A stretch of 64,000 nt of DNA, taken from NCBI GenBank assembly GCA_000383355.1, contig KB911091.1:28942-92941 (forward strand), read 5' to 3'. A program made the translations under genes and the position numbers. The notes under the pieces are model-generated. The model did no database searches, had not been told where the DNA came from, and worked only from the letters and a program-made list of their open reading frames with translations. How positions within the stretch are numbered: the first letter of the stretch is position 1; the number at the start of each line of letters is the position of its first letter. This document shows positions 7,190-15,894 of the stretch, piece by piece. Source of the stretch: Flavobacterium sp. SCGC AAA160-P02 (lineage in GTDB: Bacteria > Bacteroidota > Bacteroidia > Flavobacteriales > Flavobacteriaceae).

Positions 7190-8705
7190 TTTCTATAATA
7201 TGTTGTGCTTTTTCTTTGATATTGGCTAAATCTGGACCTGGTATTTTATTTAAAAGAGAATACATCATTCCCATTCTTCTATTTTTAGATAACTGATCTC
7301 TTTTGTCATCTAAAAAATTCCAGTACAAACTATTAAATGGACAGGCTTTACTTGTGATTTTCTCTTTCTTATTGTAATAACAACTACCGCAGTAATTGCT
7401 CATTTTGTCGATATAATTTGCAGAGGAAACATATGGTTTCGTAGCTATTTTTCCACCATCAGCAAACTGACTCATTCCTCTGGTATTTGTTAATTGAACC
7501 CATTCAATTGCATCGTTATAAATTCCTAAATACCAAGCGTCTACTTCATCAGGATGTATTTGCATTAATAAAGCAAAGTTCCCTGTAATCATTAATCGTT
7601 GAATATGATGTGCATAGGCGTTATCCAAAGAATTATTAATGGTGTTTTTCAAACAATTCATTTTTGTTTTACCTGTCCAAAAAAAGTTGGGAAGCTTGTT
7701 TTGATTGTTCAAGACATTTAATTCTTTATAAGAGGGCATTAAAGCCCAATACATACCCCTCATATATTCTCTCCATCCAATAATTTGTCTTATAAAACCT
7801 TCTACTTGAGAGATGTGAATTTCATTTTTAAAATGTCTGTAAGTTTCCAGAACTTTTTCAATAACTTCTTTTGGAGAAATTAACTTGATGTTCATTGCAA
7901 AGGAAATTCTCGAATGATAGAGATTCACTTCGTATGTATGCATAGCATCTTGGTAATCTCCAAAATAAATTAATAAGTGGCTACAGAAATAGTCTAATTG
8001 ATCTAGTACTTCATTTCTTGTTGTAGGATATTCGAAATTTTTTGTATTGATATTGCCAATGGTTTGTATTTCTGCAATTTTAATCTCGTTCACCAATTCA
8101 GAGACATCTTTTAGGAATATTTTATAGGGTGGAATTAAGGTTTCTTTTTTCCATTTTTTCCGATTGCTTTTATCATAATTCCATTCGCCACCCTCTGGTT
8201 TACTTCCTTCCATTAATACATGATGTTTTTTTCTCATGTATCGATAGAAGTTTTCCATTACATATAGTTTCTTTCCTTCATAAAAGTTTTTTAATTCACT
8301 TCTATCAGTATAAAAATGTTCCGTATCAAAAACAGTATTTTTAATAGATATAGTCTTACAAAATTCGGTCAGTTGTTTGTCTAATCTGTATTCATCAGGA
8401 GATAGGTATTCAAATTGCACTATTTCTTCTTCTTGAATAATCTGAAGAAGGTTTTTAACTAAATCTTGTTTATTTCTTTGATCATTTATTTTATAATATA
8501 TAACCTTATGATTCTTTGCTGATAACTCAGATGAAAAGCTTCGCATTGCAGAGAAAAAACCTACAACTTTTTGAATATGATGTTGTACATAATCTGTTTC
8601 TTGTCGCATTTCAAAAAGACAATAAATAGTGTCAGTATCTTTCTCTTGAAACCAAGAATGGTTTGTATTAAGTTGATCTCCTAATATGAGTCGTAATTTT
8701 TTCAT
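7173..8705 (-). CDS. Fe-S bacterial photolyase/cryptochrome, (6-4) photolyase type (FeS-BCP)
   Basis: A 510-aa protein of the FeS-BCP/CryPro clade (COG3046), whose characterised members repair pyrimidine (6-4) photoproducts and carry FAD, a 6,7-dimethyl-8-ribityllumazine antenna and a [4Fe-4S] cluster. The start LRLILGDQLN is diagnostic. The four cluster cysteines are Cys351, Cys439, Cys442 and Cys455; their spacing (88, 3, 13) equals that of Agrobacterium PhrB and Rhodobacter CryB. The catalytic His pair follows in YAHHIQRLMITGN (366-367). It lies 14 bp downstream of the Cry-DASH stop. All clade-defining residues are present, so (6-4) repair is likely. Confidence 0.93.
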   Translation of the reverse strand: MKKLRLILGDQLNTNHSWFQEKDTDTIYCLFEMRQETDYVQHHIQKVVGFFSAMRSFSSELSAKNHKVIYYKINDQRNKQDLVKNLLQIIQEEEIVQFEYLSPDEYRLDKQLTEFCKTISIKNTVFDTEHFYTDRSELKNFYEGKKLYVMENFYRYMRKKHHVLMEGSKPEGGEWNYDKSNRKKWKKETLIPPYKIFLKDVSELVNEIKIAEIQTIGNINTKNFEYPTTRNEVLDQLDYFCSHLLIYFGDYQDAMHTYEVNLYHSRISFAMNIKLISPKEVIEKVLETYRHFKNEIHISQVEGFIRQIIGWREYMRGMYWALMPSYKELNVLNNQNKLPNFFWTGKTKMNCLKNTINNSLDNAYAHHIQRLMITGNFALLMQIHPDEVDAWYLGIYNDAIEWVQLTNTRGMSQFADGGKIATKPYVSSANYIDKMSNYCGSCYYNKKEKITSKACPFNSLYWNFLDDKRDQLSKNRRMGMMYSLLNKIPGPDLANIKEKAQHIIENADEY

Positions 8706-8719
8706 TCTTAAAATAATGT

Positions 8720-10000
8720 TTATTGTAGCCAGCGTTTTCTGAATAAATGAGATGGGTCATAACGAGCTGCTTGTAATTGGGTGTTAAACTTTCTGTCTCT
8801 AGGGTCGTTACCAACTCCAGAAACATACATCCAGTTTCCATAGTTGCTATGAACATCATAGTCTAGTAATATGGCTTCAAAGTAGGCGGCTCCAATTCTC
8901 CAATCTAATTTTAGCTCTTTTGCAAAATAAGAAGCAACGTTTTGTCTTCCTCTATTGCTCATCCAGCCTGTTTTTTTTAATTCAATCATATTGGCGTTTA
9001 CAAAATCATCTTTTGTTTCACCATCAATCCATTCTTGTATTGTTTTTTTATTCTCACTCCACGAATAATTTTTATGTAATATGCCACCAATTTTAAAAAT
9101 GCTGTCACCGTGTTTTATTGAAATATATTTAAAATAATCTCTCCAAATCAATTCAAAAATGAGCCAATACGTAGACTGATTCTTAGTTTCTTGTTCCTCA
9201 AACTTTTTCACATTCCAATAAATAGTTCTTGCAGAAATACTTCCGTTAGCCAACCAAGGAGAAAATTTTGAACTATAGTCTGTACCTATTAACCCGTTTC
9301 TTGTATTTTTATAAAAAGCTAGTTTCTTTGTTTCAAAGAAGTAATTATGTACTCTTTTTAGGGCCTCAGTTTCACCACCTTTAAAAGGAAAAGCTGTTTT
9401 GTTTTCTTGCTGTAATGTATCAAAACCTAGTTCTTTTAGTGAAGGAATATTAGTTTTTTCTAAACAAATGTTTTCTGAAGTTAATTTTGAAATCTCAGTT
9501 TCATGTCTAATAGTGACATACTTTTCTAACTTTTTCCGAAGGTTTGAGAAGACTTGAGGAATATTTTCAATTTTTAAAGGTATATCTTCAGGATGGTATA
9601 AAAACTGGTTGTAAACTTCTTTAATTACAATATTCTTCTCTAGTATTTCTTGAACTGCTTTTTTAGAACTAGCCTCTTCATATGTCCATTCTTTTTGCTT
9701 GTAAATAGTATCTATTTGATGGTTTTTGCAAACATCTTTAATTCTATTTTCTGGACTGTCTAAATAGACAAGAAGAGAAATGTTTTTTTTTAATAATTGA
9801 TGTTGAAGGTCATTTAATGATTCCAGTAGAAATTGTGCTCTAAAGACATCCATTTTTTTAAACCCAAATTTATTTTCTTTAAATAATTTTGGATCTATAA
9901 AGTATACCCCAATTATTTTTGAGTGTTTCTCAACTGCAGCAGCAAGCACATCATTGTCAAGAACTCTAAGATCGTTCCCAAACCAAACCAGTCCTGTCAT
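8720..10000 (-). CDS. DASH-family cryptochrome
   Basis: A Cry-DASH flavoprotein; family members repair CPDs in single-stranded or looped DNA and bind folate as antenna. It has TGLVWFGNDLRVLDN at the start, FPFKGGETEAL, GLIGTDYSSKFSPWLANGS, ELIWRDYFKY, a KTGWMSNRGRQNVAS block and the flavin-pocket SNYGNWMYVSGVGNDP, all DASH hallmarks. I place the start at the ATG at 9998-10000 (426 aa), which begins directly at the conserved strand and leaves 10 bp after the DUF2256 stop. An upstream ATG at 10057 would add 19 lysine-rich residues overlapping DUF2256 and is less likely. Confidence 0.93.
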   Translation of the reverse strand: MTGLVWFGNDLRVLDNDVLAAAVEKHSKIIGVYFIDPKLFKENKFGFKKMDVFRAQFLLESLNDLQHQLLKKNISLLVYLDSPENRIKDVCKNHQIDTIYKQKEWTYEEASSKKAVQEILEKNIVIKEVYNQFLYHPEDIPLKIENIPQVFSNLRKKLEKYVTIRHETEISKLTSENICLEKTNIPSLKELGFDTLQQENKTAFPFKGGETEALKRVHNYFFETKKLAFYKNTRNGLIGTDYSSKFSPWLANGSISARTIYWNVKKFEEQETKNQSTYWLIFELIWRDYFKYISIKHGDSIFKIGGILHKNYSWSENKKTIQEWIDGETKDDFVNANMIELKKTGWMSNRGRQNVASYFAKELKLDWRIGAAYFEAILLDYDVHSNYGNWMYVSGVGNDPRDRKFNTQLQAARYDPSHLFRKRWLQ

Positions 10001-10010
10001 TTCTTTTTTT

Positions 10011-10160
10011 TCAATCAATTGTATTTTTTTTTTGAGGACTTCTTCTGCATCGTTCACTACAATATTTTACCTGTTCCCAGTTTTTCTCCCATTTCTTTCT
10101 CCAGCTGTATGGTTTTTCACAGACCACACAAATTTTCTCAGGTAAGTGCTGTTTTTTCAT
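10011..10160 (-). CDS. DUF2256 small zinc-ribbon protein
   Basis: A 49-aa protein starting MKKQHLPEKICVVCEKPYSW and ending QKKNTID. Two Cys pairs (CVVC and CSERC) form a zinc-ribbon-like knuckle, with the family signature KPYSWRKKWEKNW and VKYCSERCRR between them. DUF2256 proteins are known as short companions encoded next to photolyase/cryptochrome genes; their function is not established. It lies 3 bp after the DUF2867-type SDR gene and 10 bp before Cry-DASH. A role in nucleic-acid binding or metal/cluster handling is conceivable but unproven. Confidence 0.9.
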   Translation of the reverse strand: MKKQHLPEKICVVCEKPYSWRKKWEKNWEQVKYCSERCRRSPQKKNTID

Positions 10161-10163
10161 AGG

Positions 10164-11588
10164 CTATATTTCAATGATTTTATTAATCATGCCTTTAAAA
10201 ACAAACCAATGAAGAGGTGTTACCAGATACCAATATAACCTACCCGCAACCCCTTTAGGTCTAAATGTTGCCGTTTGGTATAAAATTCCTTCTTCAATTT
10301 TAAATTCTAACCACGCTTCGCCAGGTAGCTTCATTTCTGCATAGAGCAATAATTTTTGTTGTTCTTTATCTGCATATATCACTCTCCAGAAATCTAATGC
10401 ATCACCGTTAAGTAGTTCGGTGGGGCTTCTTCTTCCTCTTCTTAGCCCTGTTCCACCATAAAATTGATCGATATAACCTCTAATTTTCCATAAGAAAGTT
10501 CCGTAATACCAACCATTATCGCCTCCTATAGACCAAATTTTATTGATGGTTTTTTCTGAATCGAGAACATTCCGTTGTTTAAAATCTTTAAAGCACCCAT
10601 AGCTAGGAACATTAATATATTTATGGATATAATTTTGCAGATTTCCACTGCTGATGTATGAATCTTTCCAACTAGAAATGATGCTGTTTTGTTCTATTTT
10701 GACAAAAGCTAATTCTACAGCTTTTTTATAATTCATTGGTTTCACCCCTAATATTGAATTGATAGCAGATTTTTCTCCAATAATTTGAATCCCCATACTA
10801 TTTACTAATGTAGAAGCTAATTTATAAGAGGTAGAAGTTACGAAGTATAACCAATAAGACGAAAGCTTGGGCGTCATTATTGGTACTGTAACAATAGTTC
10901 TTTTTAGATCGCGAACTTTTGCAAATTGCAGTAACATTTCTTTGTAGGTTAGTATCTCTGGGCCAAAGATGTCATAAGATTTATGATACAATTCTTTTTT
11001 ACCAATGGCATTCGATAAAAATGATAAAACATCTCGAACACCAATTGGTTGTGTTTTGGTATTTAGCCATTTTGGAGCAATCATAAAAGGTAGTTTTTCA
11101 ACTAAATCTCTAATTATTTCAAACGAAGAACTACCAGACCCTACAATAACACCCGCTTTAAATGTAGTTAATGCATACTTGTTAGAATGAAGTGTTTTTT
11201 CTACATTTTTTCTAGAGAGTAAATGCTTAGAAAGCTTGGTGTCGTTTGTAATTCCACTGAGGTAAATGACTTGCTTTACAGTTGTCTTTTCTAAAGCACG
11301 TTTAAAATTAAAAGCACAGCGTTCCTCTAAAATATGAAACTCTTTTGCGGAGTTAGACATAGAGTGAATGAGGTAAAAAGCAATATCAAAATCTAATGGG
11401 ATTGAATTTAACGAATCTGCCTTTAAAAAATCTATTTCAATAAACTCTATGTTCTCTTCCTTTGCATATAAATGCTCAATTCTAGCAATATCTCTTACAG
11501 TGCATATTAAATGATGGCCTTCGTTTAATAAAATGGGAATTAAACGTTTTCCTATATACCCTGTTGCTCCTGTAATGAGAATTTTCAT
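10164..11588 (-). CDS. NAD(P)-binding SDR/DUF2867 fusion protein
   Basis: A 474-aa two-domain protein. The N-terminal extended/atypical SDR domain has ITGATGYIGKRLIPIL (4-19) and resembles NAD(P)H-binding NmrA/YwnB-like epimerases. The C-terminal part (about 330-474; GGDNGWYYGTFLWKIRGYID, GTGLRRGR, LDFWRV, AEMKLPGEAWLEFKI) matches DUF2867, an SRPBCC-like domain. Such fusions often stand near photolyase genes. Substrate unknown. It is followed 3 bp later by DUF2256 and preceded 1 bp away by the flavin reductase gene. Confidence 0.87.
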   Translation of the reverse strand: MKILITGATGYIGKRLIPILLNEGHHLICTVRDIARIEHLYAKEENIEFIEIDFLKADSLNSIPLDFDIAFYLIHSMSNSAKEFHILEERCAFNFKRALEKTTVKQVIYLSGITNDTKLSKHLLSRKNVEKTLHSNKYALTTFKAGVIVGSGSSSFEIIRDLVEKLPFMIAPKWLNTKTQPIGVRDVLSFLSNAIGKKELYHKSYDIFGPEILTYKEMLLQFAKVRDLKRTIVTVPIMTPKLSSYWLYFVTSTSYKLASTLVNSMGIQIIGEKSAINSILGVKPMNYKKAVELAFVKIEQNSIISSWKDSYISSGNLQNYIHKYINVPSYGCFKDFKQRNVLDSEKTINKIWSIGGDNGWYYGTFLWKIRGYIDQFYGGTGLRRGRRSPTELLNGDALDFWRVIYADKEQQKLLLYAEMKLPGEAWLEFKIEEGILYQTATFRPKGVAGRLYWYLVTPLHWFVFKGMINKIIEI

Positions 11589-11589
11589 A

Positions 11590-12219
11590 CTATTTCATTG
11601 TATTTAATTTCTTAGGTCTTTGGTAGTTAAATCGAGAATTATTCTTTGCAACAGCATAGGCATCTAAACCATTAATTGCAGCTACTTTTCCTTTTGCCAG
11701 GTCTAAAAACCCATCTTCTTGTAAAATATCATCTTTTACATAGAGATTTTTGATCTCTGCAATGATGTGAATTACATTGTTTGATTTAATATGATATTGC
11801 TCTACAAACCTCATTTCCATTTGAACTGGAGATCCTTTTACAAAAGGGGCTATACAATCATTGTGATATTCAGCCTCTAATTCTGTGATATCAAATTCTG
11901 ATATTTCTTCTTCATATTTAGCTGAGGTATGATGTGCATCTTCTAAAATATCTTCATAAACATGATTAATTGTAAATATACCAGATTCCATAATGTTTTT
12001 GTAGGTATCTCTTGGAACGGTTGTGGGTCTTACTATAAAACCTAGCGTTGGAGGGTTAGACCCTAAATGAGTTACTGAACTAAAAACAGCAACATTAGTA
12101 ATGCCTTCTTTAGAGATAGATCCTATAAGATTCGCAGACTTGTAGCCAGAACATGAATTGATTAAATTAATTTTTTTAATCTTTTCTAGGTCGTTTATTT
12201 GGTCTGTGTTGAAATGCAT
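11590..12219 (-). CDS. flavin reductase family protein (FMN-binding split barrel)
   Basis: A 209-aa flavin reductase/FMN-binding split-barrel protein. Features include SCSGYKSANLIGSISKEG, NVAVFSSVTHLGSNPPTLGF, RDTYKNIMESGIFTINH and a C-terminal GKVAAINGLDAY, usual for the DIM6/NTAB-like branch. Such enzymes use NAD(P)H to reduce flavin or bind flavin as an oxidoreductase. In this operon it might supply reduced flavin to the four photolyase/cryptochrome proteins, which act in the FADH- state; that link is inference. One base separates its start from the ABC1 kinase stop. Confidence 0.88.
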   Translation of the reverse strand: MHFNTDQINDLEKIKKINLINSCSGYKSANLIGSISKEGITNVAVFSSVTHLGSNPPTLGFIVRPTTVPRDTYKNIMESGIFTINHVYEDILEDAHHTSAKYEEEISEFDITELEAEYHNDCIAPFVKGSPVQMEMRFVEQYHIKSNNVIHIIAEIKNLYVKDDILQEDGFLDLAKGKVAAINGLDAYAVAKNNSRFNYQRPKKLNTMK

Positions 12220-13533
12220 TTATAGTTTTTTATAATTATTAATTTGAATCTCGTTTGCTTTTAAATCAAACATTAGATTGTAAAGACCAAAGAAGGTTCT
12301 GTTAATATAGATAAAATGTTTTGAACCTCTATTTCCATTCATTTTTCTAAGCTCAGTACTTTTACTGTATCTTTCACCAAGTTCTGTAATTTTTTGAAAG
12401 AAAAGAGGGTCAGAAAAATCAAAGACTTCTTGATTGAATGGTTTTGTAAAGAGACTTAGTAATTCATAAAATAATTCTTTAAAAAAATCAATTTCTTCAG
12501 GTGAATCATCTTCTCTTAAAATTTCTAATTCGTATAACTTTTTTAAGAAAAATTCAGGATTTTCTATGTTTTCCTCAATTGCTAACTCAAAATAAGGAAC
12601 ATAGAATTCAGTTGGAATTGATTTCATACAACCAAAATCTAACGCTATTAAATCACCTTCTTTAGATACTAGAAAATTTCCTGGATGTGGATCTGCATGA
12701 ACTTTTTTTAAGTTGTGCAGCTGGTGCATGTAAAAATCCCACAATGCTTGTCCTAGTTTGTTAGAGAGCTCTTTATTATTATTATTATAAGCGGTAAACT
12801 CAGAAAGATGTTCACCTTTCATCCAATCCATGGTAATAATTCTATCTGATGAAATTTCAGGATAGTAACTTGGAAATTTTAAGTTTGGAATGTGCTTACA
12901 TTTATCAACTATTTCTCTACTCTGATCTAGTTCTAGAATATAATTAGTTTCTTCTACTAGCTTGTCTTCAACTTCTTTAAAATATTTATCAGAATCTTTG
13001 CCTCTAATATTAAACATTTTTACAGCGATTGGTTTTACCAAAGATAAATCTGAAGCGATACTATCTGCAACGCCGGGGTATTGAATTTTGACAGCCAATT
13101 TTTTTCCATATTTTTCAGCTTCATGAACCTGACCAATACTTGCTGCATTTACAGATCTAGTATTGAATTTATCATAAATTTGGTCAGGATGTTTCCCAAA
13201 ATATTTTTTAAATGTTTTAATTACCAATGCAGGAGATAATGGCGGAACTGAAAATTGTGCTAGGGAGAATTTTTCAACATAAGCTTGAGGTAGAATACTC
13301 TTTTCCATACTCAGCATTTGAGCAACTTTTAAAGCACTTCCCTTTAATTTTTTTAAACCATCATAAATATCTTCTGCATTGTTTTCATTAAGACGTTGTT
13401 TTGCTTCTTCTTCGGTTTTAGTGATTTTATCACCATAATATTTTAAGTAATTTACACCAACTTTAGCACCTGTTTGAACCATTCTTGTGGCTCTTTGAAT
13501 TTTAGATGTGGGGATATTGTCTATGGTTTTCAT
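12220..13533 (-). CDS. ABC1/AarF/UbiB family atypical kinase
   Basis: A 437-aa member of the ABC1/UbiB atypical kinase-like family, ATPases linked to isoprenoid-quinone and lipid metabolism. Motifs: a KxGQ-like segment KGSALKVAQMLS (64-75), AASIGQVH (130-137) replacing the P-loop, Lys149 in AVKIQYP, HADPHPGN (279-286) and DFG (299-301). No transmembrane tail is obvious, unlike E. coli UbiB. Plant and algal relatives act in plastoglobules under high light, an intriguing parallel here. It lies between the TetR gene (5 bp) and flavin reductase. Confidence 0.92.
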   Translation of the reverse strand: MKTIDNIPTSKIQRATRMVQTGAKVGVNYLKYYGDKITKTEEEAKQRLNENNAEDIYDGLKKLKGSALKVAQMLSMEKSILPQAYVEKFSLAQFSVPPLSPALVIKTFKKYFGKHPDQIYDKFNTRSVNAASIGQVHEAEKYGKKLAVKIQYPGVADSIASDLSLVKPIAVKMFNIRGKDSDKYFKEVEDKLVEETNYILELDQSREIVDKCKHIPNLKFPSYYPEISSDRIITMDWMKGEHLSEFTAYNNNNKELSNKLGQALWDFYMHQLHNLKKVHADPHPGNFLVSKEGDLIALDFGCMKSIPTEFYVPYFELAIEENIENPEFFLKKLYELEILREDDSPEEIDFFKELFYELLSLFTKPFNQEVFDFSDPLFFQKITELGERYSKSTELRKMNGNRGSKHFIYINRTFFGLYNLMFDLKANEIQINNYKKL

Positions 13534-13538
13534 TCAGC

Positions 13539-14195
13539 TTATTTGTTGTGAATTTTTTCTTTAAATAAAAACTTACCAAAATCAATAATGCTTTTTAATG
13601 GAGTTGTGTCTATGAGATCAAAACTTGCTTTAACAGATTTTTCAATAAAAATATCTGTTTTTTCAAAAGATGAAGAAGTGTCATCTAACCAAAATTTCAT
13701 GGTGACCAACAGCTGAAACCAAGCAGACTCTTTTAAAGATCTTAGCTGCAACTTTTCTAATCGTTCTTCTTTTAAATCAATTGTTTGTATATCTAAATTT
13801 TCTATATACTCAGAAAAAGATTTTTTTAGCTCAGATAATGCTTCTATTGATTTTAATTGATTCTTATTGCCAGCTATTGCATGAACAACATAACTTCTGT
13901 TGGCAGTTAAGTTTTCAAAAAAGGTATAGTAAAAACTTAACAGCTTGTTGCGAGCATCAAAACCTCCGTAGTCTTCACTCTTTTCTAGAAGAGTAATTGT
14001 GTTGTTAAAAAAGGCCTTAAAAACTCCTTTTTCAATTGCATCAAAAGAACCAAAGTGTTTATAAAATAATGCTTCTTCAAAATTATTTTCTTTAGCAAAG
14101 CTATAGACAGATGAAGGTTGTTTGTTGTGATTTAGGACATCATCCATATACCATGAAATAATGTCGTTTTCTGTGATGTTTTTCTTTTTTGCCAT
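13539..14195 (-). CDS. TetR/AcrR-like transcriptional regulator
   Basis: A 218-aa regulator with an N-terminal TetR-type helix-turn-helix (ITENDIISWYMDDVLNHNKQ then SVYSFAKENNFEEALFYKHFGSFDAIEKGVF) and a helical C-terminal ligand domain. It is the first gene of the minus-strand photorepair run and the likely operon regulator. The HTH is divergent from classical TetR (YKHFGS matches, the scaffold helix does not), so DNA binding is probable but not certain. No photoreceptor domain is visible, so light sensing would have to be indirect. Confidence 0.83.
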   Translation of the reverse strand: MAKKKNITENDIISWYMDDVLNHNKQPSSVYSFAKENNFEEALFYKHFGSFDAIEKGVFKAFFNNTITLLEKSEDYGGFDARNKLLSFYYTFFENLTANRSYVVHAIAGNKNQLKSIEALSELKKSFSEYIENLDIQTIDLKEERLEKLQLRSLKESAWFQLLVTMKFWLDDTSSSFEKTDIFIEKSVKASFDLIDTTPLKSIIDFGKFLFKEKIHNK

Positions 14196-14225
14196 GACGT
14201 TTAATTACGGTATAAAAATACGAAA

Positions 14226-14255
14226 TGTTTAATGTTTGAAGAAATATATTAAACA
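14226..14255. promoter_or_regulatory. inverted repeat upstream of TetR gene (candidate operator)
   Basis: An 8-bp perfect inverted repeat TGTTTAAT ... ATTAAACA with a 14-base spacer lies 31 bp upstream of the TetR-like start. The position suits an autoregulatory operator for the photorepair operon. In such AT-rich DNA a short repeat can arise by chance. Apart from this site, 14196-14440 shows no gene. Confidence 0.3.
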
Positions 14256-14442
14256 AAATGATTTGTTAAAATTCATAAAATAAACTTCAGTAAATTAATT
14301 GGTTTTAGAGGATAAGATTAGTAGTTATTGTAAAGATATATAATCCTGAAAATGGTTTTGATGCTAATAGAAGCCCAGCTCCCTTTGGTCGTTACCTCTT
14401 TTTTTTGTAAACATGTTTTTAAGTAAGCTCAAACACATGCAC

Positions 14443-14470
14443 AAAAAAAAGCCTTGTATATACAAGGCTT
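14443..14470 (-). terminator. Rho-independent terminator after tRNA-Pro(TGG)
   Basis: A 22-bp palindrome AAGCCTTGTA-TA-TACAAGGCTT (14449-14470) is followed, reading on the minus strand, by a run of eight T (14443-14450 as A on plus). It lies 11 bp downstream of the tRNA-Pro gene and should end its transcript before the photorepair operon begins. Confidence 0.85.
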
Positions 14471-14480
14471 CTTCTTATTG

Positions 14481-14555
14481 TCGGGGTGGCAGGATTCGAA
14501 CCTGCGACCTCCTCGTCCCAAACGAGGCGCGATAACCGGGCTACGCTACACCCCG
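14481..14555 (-). tRNA. tRNA-Pro (anticodon TGG)
   Basis: On the minus strand the acceptor stem CGGGGTG/CACCCCG with discriminator A (14481), T arm CAGGTTCGAATCCTG, and anticodon stem CCTCG/CGAGG closing the loop TTTGGGA give anticodon TGG, proline. A strong terminator follows. Together with tRNA-Pro(GGG) at 35-109, it brackets the 18-gene photorepair run in the same orientation. Confidence 0.96.
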
Positions 14556-14701
14556 AAATAATTTCGGTTTGCAAATCTACAGTATTATTTCTACACTCTA
14601 AAATTATAACCAGAAATAACTTTTTTTAATTGATGAAAACTTTATCATTGTTGAGATTGAACTTAGTTAATAATTAATTAAAAATATAATTAATTTCAAT
14701 C

Positions 14702-14730
14702 TTGTAGAAAATCAAAAAAAATTACATTTG
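14702..14730 (+). promoter_or_regulatory. flavobacterial promoter for trxB
   Basis: A perfect -7 element TACATTTG (14723-14730; consensus TAnnTTTG) is preceded by TTG at 14702-14704 with an 18-base spacer, as in Bacteroidota sigma-A promoters. It lies 22 bp before the trxB ATG, so the leader would be short. Confidence 0.7.
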
Positions 14731-14752
14731 TAATTGTTAAAATAAAAATATA

Positions 14753-15701
<949 letters not shown>

Positions 15702-15720
15702 AAATAACATAGTTTAAAAA

Positions 15721-15752
15721 AAAGATTGTAGAAATACAATCTTTTTTTTTTA
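15721..15752 (+). terminator. Rho-independent terminator after trxB
   Basis: AAGATTGTA (15722-15730), loop GAAA, TACAATCTT (15735-15743), followed by a run of at least eight T. Directly downstream of the trxB stop codon region. Confidence 0.88.
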
Positions 15753-15894
15753 ATTTTTCTAAAAAATTGAAATAGTAATTCCTCACAGAATGCTATCTAG
15801 CAATTGTTTACCAATTTCCGGCAACAATTTGATAAGAAATAAATGTATATTGTCATCGAGAAAAATAGATATAAACGATTAAACACCTTAAAAT

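Noticed and set aside
10001..10057. Longer Cry-DASH start at 10057
   Set aside because: The 19 extra residues are low-complexity and overlap DUF2256; the ATG at 9998-10000 begins at the conserved first strand.
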